A stretch of DNA of 64,000 nucleotides from Bacteriovoracia bacterium (GTDB lineage: Bacteria > Bdellovibrionota > Bacteriovoracia > Bacteriovoracales > Bacteriovoracaceae), in contig JAUIIL010000003.1 of NCBI GenBank assembly GCA_030431635.1, forward strand, positions 248,001 through 312,000. The letters run 5' to 3'. Below are positions 8,415 through 17,370 of this stretch, one piece after another (the stretch's first letter is position 1; every line of letters begins with the position of its first letter). Both the position numbers and the translations under genes were made by a program. Under the pieces are notes generated by a model. The model made no database searches. It saw only the letters and a program-made list of their open reading frames with translations, and had not been told where the DNA came from.

Positions 8415-8981
8415 ATGAGTAAAGGCCATCTGATTGTTATTGTTGCTCCTTCTGGAACTGGTAAGTCGACCTTAATTAATAAAGTTAAGGATGATATTCC
8501 TGTTCTTAAATGGTCTGTTTCTTGTACAACTCGTCCTATCCGAGAAGGAGAAGTTGATGGTGTTAATTATCACTTCCTTCCAGAAGAAGAGTTTAAAAAA
8601 CGAATTAAACAAAACGATTTTGTGGAATGGGCGATTGTTCACTCCCACTACTATGGTACTTCCCGAGAGTTTATTGACGCAGGATTGAATCGAGGAGACA
8701 AACTTCTCTTCGATCTCGACGTTCAAGGTGCTGATGCTATTAAGGCCCTTTACCCAACTTCATCGACTGTTATTTTTATCGAACCTCCTTCAATTGAGGT
8801 TTTAGAGGAAAGATTGCTGGGTCGCGGCACAGAAAAACTACAAATCATCGCTGAAAGGCTTTCTAATGCAAAAAAAGAGCTTCTCAAAAAGAATGATTAT
8901 GACTATTTAGTTATGAACGATGAACTAGATAGGGCATATGGGGAGCTTAAAGGCCTCATAAGTAAGATTGTAGAAAAGTGA
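8415..8981 (+). CDS. gmk: guanylate kinase
   Basis: A 188-residue guanylate kinase converting GMP and ATP to GDP and ADP. The P-loop APSGTGKST is at residues 11-19, followed by SCTTRPIREGEVDGVNYHF (GMP binding), the YGTSREF segment, and LLFDLDVQGA. Length and order are standard. The stop codon overlaps the GTG start of the rel gene (GTGA), giving coupling of GTP-pool and (p)ppGpp enzymes. In many proteobacteria rpoZ lies between these genes; it is absent here. Confidence 0.97.
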   Translation: MSKGHLIVIVAPSGTGKSTLINKVKDDIPVLKWSVSCTTRPIREGEVDGVNYHFLPEEEFKKRIKQNDFVEWAIVHSHYYGTSREFIDAGLNRGDKLLFDLDVQGADAIKALYPTSSTVIFIEPPSIEVLEERLLGRGTEKLQIIAERLSNAKKELLKKNDYDYLVMNDELDRAYGELKGLISKIVEK

Positions 8982-11170
8982 TTAGAGAAAGCATTGATTT
9001 TTCCCATGAAATGAACCTCACTATTGATGAGCTCGTTCGTAGAACCCTGGCCTTTAATCCTGAAGCTGACGAAAATCTTATTAGAAAGGGTTATGCTTTT
9101 GCTGAGAAGGCCCACAGGGAGCAAAAAAGAAGCTCTGGTGAACCTTATATTATTCACCCTCTTAACGTAACAGCTACGCTGATTAAGCTTAGAATGGACG
9201 TTGATACGATCGTATCAGGTTTTCTTCACGATGTTATTGAAGACTGCGATATTACTCCTCAGGAAATTGAACAAGAGTTTGGAAGTAATATTGCTCAGAT
9301 TGTTGTTGGGTTAACAAAAATTTCCAAAATTAAATTTAAATCTAAAGAGCAAGGTCAGGCCGAAAATTTTAGAAAAATGGTTGTAGCGATGGCCAAAGAT
9401 ATTAGGGTCATCATCGTTAAACTTGCCGATAGAATGCATAACATGATGACGCTTCAGTATATGTCAGAGGGTAAGCAAAAAATTAAGGCTCAGGAAACTC
9501 AAGATATTTATGTTCCTTTGGCCAGTCGCCTCGGGATTAACTCTGTCAAAATGGAATTAGAGGATCTTTGCTTAAGATATCTTCATCCAGAAGTGTATTA
9601 TCGATTGGCCGAGAAAGTGGCCATGAAAAAATCTGAGAGATCAGGCTATATCAAAGATACGGTAAAACTGATTTTAGATAAGCTTCAAGAGTATGGAGTG
9701 AGTGCTGACGTTATGGGACGTTCAAAGCATTTTTTCTCAATTTACAAAAAAATGATGAATAGAGGAGTTGATTTTGAGCAGATTCAAGATCTACTCGCTT
9801 TTAGAATTATCGTAAGCAATATTACTGAGTGCTATAAATGTCTTGGAATTATTCACTCTGCTTTTACTCCTGTTCCTGGACGTTTCAAAGATTATATTGC
9901 TATTCCTAAAACCAATAACTATCAGTCACTCCATACTACTGTCATGGGGCCTAAGGTTGAGAGAATTGAAATTCAAATTCGTACCCAAGAAATGCATGAA
10001 GTTGCAGAAAGAGGGGTTGCCGCTCACTGGAAGTACAAAGAGCGTGGTGGGCATGATGAAGAGAAAAAACTTAAGTGGGTAGAGGATTTACTTGAGTTTA
10101 ACCAAGGTGTTGAAGATAGCGCTGAGTTTATGGAGAACGTTAAAGACGATCTCGATATTGGAGGAATTTTTATATTTACGCCAGAGGGTGATGTCATCGA
10201 GCTTCGTTATGGTTCAACTCCTCTTGATTTTGCTTATGCTGTTCACACCGAAGTTGGAAATAAGTGTATTGGTGCTAAAGTAAATGGTAAAATGGTTCCT
10301 TTAAAATTTAGACTTAAATCTGGGGATTCGGTTGAAATTTTAACAAGTAAAACTCAGACTCCTTCAAAAGATTGGTTAAAGATCGTTAAAACATCAAGGG
10401 CCAGAACTAAGATCAAGCAATGGCTACTTAAAGTTGAACGAGATAGGCAAAAAGAGGTTGGGCGGGAATTAATTGAAAAGACTCTTAAAGAATATGACTC
10501 TTCAATTAAGCAAGTGGAAAAAAACAATGGTTTTCATAAAGTTTATGATGAACTTCATATTAAAAACTTTGATGAGTTATGTATTCAGCTTGGACTTCGA
10601 AGATTTCATATCAATAAAATTTTAGAGCTTGTTCCTGGAATTGAGCTTAAAAAAGAAGAAAAAGACTCTAAAAAAGAGAAAATTGGTTCTTTTTATGAAA
10701 CTTTAAATAAGACAGCAAAAAAATCATCCAATAGAGATAATGCTGTTATCGTTGATGGGCTAGATGATGTTTTGGTCAGAATGGCCAGGTGTTGTAACCC
10801 TATTCCTGGAGATCCTATCGCTGGGTTTATTACTAGAGGGAGAGGGATTACCATTCATACTGTGAGTTGTGCCAGAGTTCAAGAAACAGAGAATTCAAGA
10901 CGTATTAATGTTGAGTGGAATTCTGAGTATCACTTCAAGCATCCTGTTAATATCAGAGTGATAACTCATGATAAGCCTGGAATCCTCTCATCAATTTCTA
11001 AAACAATAAACGCTTTGAGTATCAATATTAGAAGTGCTATCGCTAGAACCATGCCAGATTTGAAAGGAAGTTTTGTCTTTGAAATAGAAGTTAAAGACTA
11101 TTCCGAATATCTAAAAACAGTAAGCGCTATTGAATCAATGGAAGAGGTGATAAGCGTCTCAAGAGCTTAA
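8978..11170 (+). CDS. rel: bifunctional (p)ppGpp synthetase/hydrolase (RelA/SpoT family)
   Basis: A 730-residue long RSH enzyme. Domain order: HD hydrolase (HDVIED near residue 86 and KLADRMHNM), synthetase (PGRFKDYIAIPKTNNYQSLHT, EIQIRT), TGS (from about 395), a linker with a conserved cysteine region (ARCCNPIPGD) and a C-terminal ACT domain (VITHDKPGILSSISKTIN). The RFKD motif belongs to the RxKD class of bifunctional enzymes rather than the ExDD class of synthetase-only RelA. The GTG start at 8978 overlaps the gmk stop; an in-frame ATG at 9011 is an alternative. The gene converges on and overlaps the DUF218 gene by 4 nt. Confidence 0.95.
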   Translation: MIRESIDFSHEMNLTIDELVRRTLAFNPEADENLIRKGYAFAEKAHREQKRSSGEPYIIHPLNVTATLIKLRMDVDTIVSGFLHDVIEDCDITPQEIEQEFGSNIAQIVVGLTKISKIKFKSKEQGQAENFRKMVVAMAKDIRVIIVKLADRMHNMMTLQYMSEGKQKIKAQETQDIYVPLASRLGINSVKMELEDLCLRYLHPEVYYRLAEKVAMKKSERSGYIKDTVKLILDKLQEYGVSADVMGRSKHFFSIYKKMMNRGVDFEQIQDLLAFRIIVSNITECYKCLGIIHSAFTPVPGRFKDYIAIPKTNNYQSLHTTVMGPKVERIEIQIRTQEMHEVAERGVAAHWKYKERGGHDEEKKLKWVEDLLEFNQGVEDSAEFMENVKDDLDIGGIFIFTPEGDVIELRYGSTPLDFAYAVHTEVGNKCIGAKVNGKMVPLKFRLKSGDSVEILTSKTQTPSKDWLKIVKTSRARTKIKQWLLKVERDRQKEVGRELIEKTLKEYDSSIKQVEKNNGFHKVYDELHIKNFDELCIQLGLRRFHINKILELVPGIELKKEEKDSKKEKIGSFYETLNKTAKKSSNRDNAVIVDGLDDVLVRMARCCNPIPGDPIAGFITRGRGITIHTVSCARVQETENSRRINVEWNSEYHFKHPVNIRVITHDKPGILSSISKTINALSINIRSAIARTMPDLKGSFVFEIEVKDYSEYLKTVSAIESMEEVISVSRA

Positions 11171-11892
11171 TGATGTTCTTTATCCCAAAAAAGAAGGATA
11201 GCACTGGTTTTTATCAATTTAAAAACCTCTTTAACAACTAGTTTAATACTACTCCAGTCATTAAAGTCTGTTTCCATTCCAAGGTAAGTGAAATCAAAAT
11301 CTTTGTCTCGACTATCTCTAATGGTATCCATAATGAGTTTTATTCTAAGAATATGATAATCACTTGAAATAATCGCAATATGGCGGTGCTCTTTAGATTT
11401 TCGAAGATAGTTGAGGGTGTAAATCACGTTCTCTAGAGTGTTTCTTGCTTGATAATCAATTTCGACTAATTCCGGAGTATTAGGAATAGGAGTTTTAAGA
11501 ATATCGGCTCCATCTGTTTGAGCAACAGGGGCTTCTTCTAATTTTTTCTCAGCAGCTTCTTCCAAAGGTTTAACTTGTTTTTCAAACAAAGTTTCAACTG
11601 TGTTTTTATTGTAAACGCCACTAATAAAAATCTTAGATGTAGGATAATTTTTGGCCAGCTCTACTCCAAAAGCTATCCTCCCTGCTCCTCCTGTATAGAT
11701 AGCAATTAAGTCAGGAGCTTTTTTATAAAGTTTTGACTGAGAAGCTTTATACTCTCTTCTTCCATACATTGGTATTGATATACAAATAGTTGAAAGAATA
11801 AGGATAAAAGTTGTTATCATTAAAGAAGAGTTAATGAAAACTCTTCTTAATCGTGTTCCTCGTGTTTCAAATATATACTTTTTATCTAACAT
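11167..11892 (-). CDS. DUF218 (YdcF/SanA/ElyC-like) membrane protein
   Basis: A 241-residue protein with one N-terminal transmembrane helix (about residues 20-42) and a DUF218 domain. Visible landmarks are DLIAIYTGGAGRIAFGVELA near residue 60, SKIFISG, and ARNTLENVIYT followed by IAIISSDYHILRIKL. The family includes SanA and ElyC, tied to envelope integrity, but the reaction is unknown. An acidic and alanine-rich insertion near residues 105-135 is unusual. It is the last gene of maeB-ridA-DUF218; only 2 nt separate it from ridA. Confidence 0.8.
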   Translation of the reverse strand: MLDKKYIFETRGTRLRRVFINSSLMITTFILILSTICISIPMYGRREYKASQSKLYKKAPDLIAIYTGGAGRIAFGVELAKNYPTSKIFISGVYNKNTVETLFEKQVKPLEEAAEKKLEEAPVAQTDGADILKTPIPNTPELVEIDYQARNTLENVIYTLNYLRKSKEHRHIAIISSDYHILRIKLIMDTIRDSRDKDFDFTYLGMETDFNDWSSIKLVVKEVFKLIKTSAILLFWDKEHH

Positions 11893-11894
11893 CC

Positions 11895-12278
11895 TTATTT
11901 AGCCGCGATCACTTCAATTTCAATTTGAGCACCTTTAGGTAAAGCAGGAACTTCCACACAACTTCTTGCTGGATAAGGCTTACTGAAGTAATTTTCGTAG
12001 GCCTTGTTAACTTTAGGAAATTCTCCGAGATCAGTGAGAAAAATACTTGTTTTAATAATATTTTCTCTCGTTAATGAACACTCCTCTAAGAGAGCGTCAA
12101 TATTTTTTAAAATTTGCTCAAGTTGCTCTTCAAAGCCTTCTCTTAAATTCATTGTTTCAGGGACGAGTCCAATTTGACCAGAAAAGTAAAAGGTATTATT
12201 AAACTCGACACCTTGAGAGTAGGTCCCAACAGCAGCAGGGGCTTTATTGGTAGAAATGATCTTTTTTTCAAAACTCAT
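11895..12278 (-). CDS. ridA: RidA family reactive enamine/imine deaminase
   Basis: A 127-residue RidA (YjgF/YER057c) protein of normal length. It opens with KKIISTNKAPAAVGTYSQGV, has YFSGQIG, and ends with RSCVEVPALPKGAQIEIEVIA, where Arg and Glu are the conserved active-site residues. RidA hydrolyses 2-aminoacrylate and related enamines released by PLP enzymes. The start overlaps the maeB stop by 4 nt (ATGA), indicating coupled translation. Confidence 0.95.
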   Translation of the reverse strand: MSFEKKIISTNKAPAAVGTYSQGVEFNNTFYFSGQIGLVPETMNLREGFEEQLEQILKNIDALLEECSLTRENIIKTSIFLTDLGEFPKVNKAYENYFSKPYPARSCVEVPALPKGAQIEIEVIAAK

Positions 12279-14569
12279 TTTTTATCCTTTGTTTTTTGAT
12301 ATTCAAGTGCAATGAGTGCTGTCATGTTACTCATATTCACAATCTCTTCAACAGTTGAAGTTCTTTGGACAATATTAACAGCATACTCCATTGGAGCGAG
12401 TATTGGGCCGATAGGAGTTGCTCCTCCAAGTTGGGAGAGTAATTTATAACTAATATTTGATGCACTCAAATTAGGGAAAATAAGAACATCGGCATCTTTA
12501 TCAATAGTTGAAAAATTAAAAAGATTCTCTCTTATGTTGTGATTGACGGCAACATCTGCTTGCATCTCACCATCAACAATTAGTTCAGGGAATCTCTCTT
12601 TTGTTATTTCAACTGCTTTTTTTATTTTTCTTGTTTCTGAACAAGGGTTTGAGCCAAAACTAGAAAAACTTAAAAAGGCCACTCGAGGCTCTTTCATCAT
12701 TAGTTTTTGATAAAGAACACTAGTTGATTTCGCAATATTGGCAAGTTCTTCGGGAGAAGGATCTATTTGAACCGTAGAGTCAGCTAGGAAATAAACTTTA
12801 TTCTTAAAAATAAGAATAATAACACCTAAGGCTTGCGCCTTGTTTCTTGTTCCTAAAACTCTAAGTATTGGCTTAATACATTCTTTGTAAGATGCTGTTG
12901 CTCCCGTTATCATCCCGTCTGCGTAACCATTTTTAACCATCATAGAACCGAAATAATTATGTCTTTTCATAACTTCATGAGAGAGAGCATAGGAAGCTCC
13001 TTTTCTTTGCCTCGCCTTGAAATAATCGAGGAAGAATTCTTCATAACGTTCATCTTCTTCAGGTGTCACGATTTCAATATCTTTAAGATGTTCCAAACTT
13101 AACTCTTTCATTCTTGCATGAATTTTATGGGTTTCTCCAAGTAAGATAGGATTAATAAGTCCTTCTTCTCTAAGAATAGAGACAGCATGCAATACTCTTT
13201 GGTTCATAGCTTCAGTGAAAACAATACGAGGTTTGCTTTTCTGAGGAAGGCGAGAGCGAATATTACGCATAAAGCCTGCACTCATTCCTAGTCTTGCTTC
13301 TAAGTCTTGTGCGTATTTCTTTAAATCTGGAATCTGTACCTGAGCAACACCTGTATCCATCGCAGCTTTAGCAACAGCTGGGGCCAACCGTGTAAGAACA
13401 CGTTTATCAAAGGGTTTGGGAATAAGATAATTTTTTCCAAACTTAAAATGCTCATTACCATAGGCCCTCATAACATCTTCAGGAACATCTTCTTTGGCCA
13501 AGTCTGCAAGAGCTTTAACCGCAGCAAGTTTCATTTCTTCATTGATCTTTGTGGCCCTTGCGTCTAATGCTCCTCTAAAAATAAAAGGAAAGCCAAGAAC
13601 GTTATTAACTTGGTTAGGGTAGTCTGTTCTTCCTGTGGCCATGATGGCGTCATCTCTAACTTCAGCAACTTCCTCTGGCATAATCTCAGGATCAGGGTTG
13701 GCCATAGCAAAGATAATAGGATCTTTGGCCATTGATTTCACCATTTCTTTACTCACAACACCCTTGGCAGAGCACCCCATGAAAGCATCTGCTCCTTTCA
13801 TGACGTCTGTTAAAGTTCTATCACTCGTTTCAACGGCAAATTGCTCTTTGTATTTATTCATTCCATCTTTTCGACCTTGGTAGATAACTCCTTTGGAATC
13901 ACACATAAAAAGATTTTTGGAAGGAACTCCTAGTTGATAAAAAAGTTTGGCAATGGCCATGGAAGCAGCTCCAGCACCACTAAAAACGATTTTCACTTTG
14001 TTAATTTTTTTCTTCGTCAGTTCCAGGGCATTTAAAAAAGCAGCTGTTGCAATAATAGCTGTTCCATGTTGATCGTCATGAAAAACAGGAATATTCATTG
14101 CTTCTTTTAATTGTTCTTCAACCTCAAAACACTCTGGAGCTTTAATATCCTCCAAGTTAATTCCACCAAAAGTTGGCTCCAGTGCCTTGATAGTACTCAC
14201 CATACCTTCAACTGTTGGTTCATTAATTTCAATATCAAAAACGTCAATATCAGCGAATCTTTTAAAAAGAATTCCCTTTCCTTCCATAACAGGCTTACTT
14301 GCAAGAGGTCCAATATTTCCAAGACCTAATACAGCTGAGCCATTTGAGATAACAGCAACTAAATTTCCTTTGGCCGTATATTTGTAAGCATCCTCTGGAT
14401 TTTTCGCAATCTCTAAACAAGGTTGAGCAACACCTGGAGAATAGGCCAGAGAAAGATCCCTTGCCGTTAAAAAAGGTTTTGTCGCTGCTATTTCTAACTT
14501 CCCCGGTCTACCTTGGGAATGGTAATTAAGGGCTTCTTGTTTTTTACTATCGTTTTCTTGATTACTCAC
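12275..14569 (-). CDS. maeB: NADP-dependent malic enzyme with C-terminal phosphotransacetylase-like domain
   Basis: A 764-residue MaeB-type malic enzyme that oxidatively decarboxylates malate to pyruvate. The N-terminal half has RDLSLAYSPGVAQPC, NGSAVLGLGNIG, the metal-binding region GINLEDIKAPECF and FHDDQHGTA, and the nucleotide motif FSGAGAASMAIA. Residues about 430-764 form the phosphate acetyltransferase-like domain common to MaeB, thought to be regulatory (acetyl-CoA sensing) rather than catalytic. Translation starts at GTG (14567-14569) behind AAAGGA. It is the first gene of the maeB-ridA-DUF218 operon. Confidence 0.95.
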   Translation of the reverse strand: MSNQENDSKKQEALNYHSQGRPGKLEIAATKPFLTARDLSLAYSPGVAQPCLEIAKNPEDAYKYTAKGNLVAVISNGSAVLGLGNIGPLASKPVMEGKGILFKRFADIDVFDIEINEPTVEGMVSTIKALEPTFGGINLEDIKAPECFEVEEQLKEAMNIPVFHDDQHGTAIIATAAFLNALELTKKKINKVKIVFSGAGAASMAIAKLFYQLGVPSKNLFMCDSKGVIYQGRKDGMNKYKEQFAVETSDRTLTDVMKGADAFMGCSAKGVVSKEMVKSMAKDPIIFAMANPDPEIMPEEVAEVRDDAIMATGRTDYPNQVNNVLGFPFIFRGALDARATKINEEMKLAAVKALADLAKEDVPEDVMRAYGNEHFKFGKNYLIPKPFDKRVLTRLAPAVAKAAMDTGVAQVQIPDLKKYAQDLEARLGMSAGFMRNIRSRLPQKSKPRIVFTEAMNQRVLHAVSILREEGLINPILLGETHKIHARMKELSLEHLKDIEIVTPEEDERYEEFFLDYFKARQRKGASYALSHEVMKRHNYFGSMMVKNGYADGMITGATASYKECIKPILRVLGTRNKAQALGVIILIFKNKVYFLADSTVQIDPSPEELANIAKSTSVLYQKLMMKEPRVAFLSFSSFGSNPCSETRKIKKAVEITKERFPELIVDGEMQADVAVNHNIRENLFNFSTIDKDADVLIFPNLSASNISYKLLSQLGGATPIGPILAPMEYAVNIVQRTSTVEEIVNMSNMTALIALEYQKTKDKK

Positions 14570-14601
14570 TATTGTGTCCTTTTTGTATTTCTACCAATCT
14601 A

Positions 14602-15975
14602 TCAATTTTTTGGAGGAAGCACTACCTCCTGCGAGGAAAAATTATGGTGGTTGAGAATGAGTTGTTTAAAATATTTTGCACTGGGACGAAGTTTTCTTGT
14701 TTGAGTTTTGTAGTCCATTTCATAAAGCCCAAAACGAGGGGAGAAGCCTTCAATCCATTCAAAATTATCCATTAGACTCCAGTAGCAATAACCTAAAAAC
14801 TGATGTCCTTGTGCTTCAAGCTTTTCTATTTGCTCAAGATGTTCTTTGATGAATTGTTTTCGTAACCAATCTTTTGAGTCAGCTACTCCGTTTTCAGTAA
14901 TGAGAAAAGGTATTTTAGGGAAGAGCTTTGAGTAGTCTTGAGTTATAATTGCTAATCCTTGGGGGTAATGTTCCCAATTTAAGTCAGATAGTAGCTTATC
15001 CTTATGGTACTTTCTCTTTACTTGAAAATCTAAAAGAGAAACTTCAATTAATTCTCTGGTATAGTAATTTAGCCCAATATAGTCTTGAGTGTTTTTAAGT
15101 CCCTCAATTTTTTCATTAATATGAACGACAAAAGGGATGGTGAGTTTGATTTCTCCAGTTGCAAGGGCTTCTGGAATCATGTAGTTAAAAATCCAGTTCG
15201 AAATTTTTGAAGCAATAATATCCAGTGGGTTCCATTTTCTAGAAGCTTCTAGAAAGCGAATATGATGGGCCAGGCCGACATAAATTTTTCTACCTTCGAT
15301 TTCAGCTTTTTTATGCAGATATTGATAGGACATGGCATGAGTTTTCATGAGGTTAACCAGAGGTTTTTTGATAGAAAAATCTTTTCTTCCTGGAGGCATA
15401 AGCCCTTCTATATAACCTCCTCCAATGAGTACCATCGGTTCGTTTATGGTTGTCCACCATTTCACTTTACTCCCAAGAGAAGAATAAACTTTATGGAGGA
15501 AGCGCTTAAAAATTTCAACGGCATCATCTCGATACCACCCACCTGAGGAAGTAAACCAATGGGGATGAACAAAGTGATGAAGAGTTACGATAGGTTCTAT
15601 GTTTTTTTCCAAAAGTTTATTGATCTCTTCTTTATAATGATCAATGGCCAATTCATCAAAAAAGCCTTCTTTGGGTTCAATTTTTGACCAAGACAATGAG
15701 AAACGATAAGCATTAAGATTTAAGTTCTTCATGAGAGCAATATCTTCATCGACTCGGTTCCAATGATCGCAAGCTATACCCGAACGTTCATTATTTTTAA
15801 TGGCTCCCTTTTTTTGTTCCCATTGCCACCAATCACTATTGATATTATTTCCTTCTATTTGATGAGCCGCAGTTGCCGAGCACCACAGAAAGTCTTTAGA
15901 AAACTTAAACGTTTGAGCTTTTAGTCCATAAAGAGAAAAATAAAAAAAAAGATATAAGAGAGATTTTTTTATCAT
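14602..15975 (-). CDS. exported glycoside hydrolase family 1 (beta-glucosidase-like)
   Basis: A 457-residue GH1 enzyme. FLWCSATAAHQIEG near residue 30 is the N-terminal GH1 signature, TINEP carries the acid/base glutamate, and LITENGV carries the nucleophile glutamate, so it should be an active retaining beta-glycosidase. Unlike typical cytoplasmic bacterial GH1 proteins it begins with a Sec-type signal (MIKKSLLYLFFYFSLYGLKA), implying periplasmic or external action. Substrate specificity cannot be read reliably. It lies just behind the maeB start on the same strand but faces a 227-bp upstream gap and is likely monocistronic. Confidence 0.9.
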   Translation of the reverse strand: MIKKSLLYLFFYFSLYGLKAQTFKFSKDFLWCSATAAHQIEGNNINSDWWQWEQKKGAIKNNERSGIACDHWNRVDEDIALMKNLNLNAYRFSLSWSKIEPKEGFFDELAIDHYKEEINKLLEKNIEPIVTLHHFVHPHWFTSSGGWYRDDAVEIFKRFLHKVYSSLGSKVKWWTTINEPMVLIGGGYIEGLMPPGRKDFSIKKPLVNLMKTHAMSYQYLHKKAEIEGRKIYVGLAHHIRFLEASRKWNPLDIIASKISNWIFNYMIPEALATGEIKLTIPFVVHINEKIEGLKNTQDYIGLNYYTRELIEVSLLDFQVKRKYHKDKLLSDLNWEHYPQGLAIITQDYSKLFPKIPFLITENGVADSKDWLRKQFIKEHLEQIEKLEAQGHQFLGYCYWSLMDNFEWIEGFSPRFGLYEMDYKTQTRKLRPSAKYFKQLILNHHNFSSQEVVLPPKN

Positions 15976-16145
15976 GAGTGGCTTCTTATTTAGCTAGGAA
16001 AATATGATCATCATCCAAGTTGTTTTATCAAGTTTATATGTAAAAAATTAGTCCCAAAATGACACTTAAAAGCTCGATTCTATAATACCCTCTTACATTT
16101 ATACACGAATGTCTTTTGCTGATGTTTCTTCACTTTTTTGTCCTG

Positions 16146-16151
16146 TATAAT
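16146..16151 (+). promoter_or_regulatory. candidate -10 box of the protease gene
   Basis: A perfect TATAAT lies 51 nt before the ATG at 16203. No good -35 hexamer sits at 17 nt upstream (TGTTTC at best), so this is only a candidate. Confidence 0.35.
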
Positions 16152-16202
16152 AGAGAAGTATTGTTCCAGGAAGGGACAATTGTGTAAAGGAAAGGAGTTC
16201 CT

Positions 16203-17336
16203 ATGAATAAGGCCATATCCGCTTTATTTCTTCTCACTATTCTTTCATTAGTTTCATGTGGACAATCAAATTCTCTTTCAACCCCAAGTAAGTTGGGAAG
16301 TTCTGCTGTTATTATAGGGGATTTAAACTGGAGTGAAGTTTCATCTCTAGATAGTTCAAGTTCTATTAGAATAAACTCAAAATTTGTCGCTGATGTCAGA
16401 ATACCCGCAGCCCAGGCAAGATGTACGGGATTTATGATTTCAGAGGATTACCTCATGACAAACCAGCACTGTATTACCTCCGCAAGTGACGCCGTTGGTG
16501 TGACAGCAATCTTTAATCACGAAGAAGGAGTACGAGAGTCTTCTTGGGACGAGGTTCGTTGCGATAAGCTTATTACAAACGATATTGTGCTGGATTTTGC
16601 GATTTTAAGATGTGAAGGAAAGCCTGGTAAACGTTATGGGTATGCTCAATTTTCTGGAAGAACACCTCTTCATGGTGATTCATTATATGTTATTCATCAA
16701 AACTGTGATCACGAGACATTTCCTGGCTGCGATTTTACGAAAAAAGTTTCAGGAGGAAAAATTATTGGATTAGATTTAGAAATCCTCCATGATGCTGATA
16801 CCCTGGGAGGCTCGTCAGGAAGTCCTGTTTTTAATGAAAGTCATGAATTAATTGGTTTGCATCATGGGGGAATGACAAGTCAGTCGACAGGAGAGGGAGT
16901 CGCGAACTTGGCGGTTTATGCTTTTGAAATTAAAGAATATCTTCAAAAATACTTCCCTGAAATTCTAGAGCCTTCAATCGTAACAACTTGGGTTGATATT
17001 GGAGATAATAATAGTTTTAAAAAGGCCAATTTTGTTAGTTTGGAGGAAGCAGCTGCTGGTTTTCAAGGGCAAATTGAGAAAAAAAGAGATAGAGATTATT
17101 ACAAATTTAATATCACCGAATCCGGACGTTACCAAATAAGTCTTTATTTTAAGCACTATATAGGGGATCTTGATTTAAAACTATTTAATTCAAAAAGAAG
17201 AAAACTAGAGAAAAGTTGCTCTAAGACAAGTAATGAGATTATCACGGCTAACTTATCTCCAGGAGAATATACAATAAAAGTCGATGCAAAAGGACGGGAT
17301 CAATCACCATATTCCGTTCAAATTCAAAGACTCTAA
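16203..17336 (+). CDS. trypsin-like serine protease lipoprotein with C-terminal PPC domain
   Basis: A 377-residue lipoprotein; the signal ends in LVSC. The S1 protease domain (about 50-255) has the catalytic His at residue 89 in TNQHC, a plausible Asp in LDFAILRC, and the catalytic Ser near 205 in GGSSGSP. Residues about 260-377 resemble a bacterial pre-peptidase C-terminal (PPC) domain: RDYYKFNITESGRYQISLYF, DLDLKLFN, and LSPGEYTIKV. PPC domains usually occur on secreted proteases and may be removed on maturation. AAGGAG precedes the ATG. It is likely an envelope- or surface-attached degradative protease. Confidence 0.92.
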   Translation: MNKAISALFLLTILSLVSCGQSNSLSTPSKLGSSAVIIGDLNWSEVSSLDSSSSIRINSKFVADVRIPAAQARCTGFMISEDYLMTNQHCITSASDAVGVTAIFNHEEGVRESSWDEVRCDKLITNDIVLDFAILRCEGKPGKRYGYAQFSGRTPLHGDSLYVIHQNCDHETFPGCDFTKKVSGGKIIGLDLEILHDADTLGGSSGSPVFNESHELIGLHHGGMTSQSTGEGVANLAVYAFEIKEYLQKYFPEILEPSIVTTWVDIGDNNSFKKANFVSLEEAAAGFQGQIEKKRDRDYYKFNITESGRYQISLYFKHYIGDLDLKLFNSKRRKLEKSCSKTSNEIITANLSPGEYTIKVDAKGRDQSPYSVQIQRL

Positions 17337-17370
17337 TTGAGTTTTCTTTTTCCTGACATATAATAAAGCT

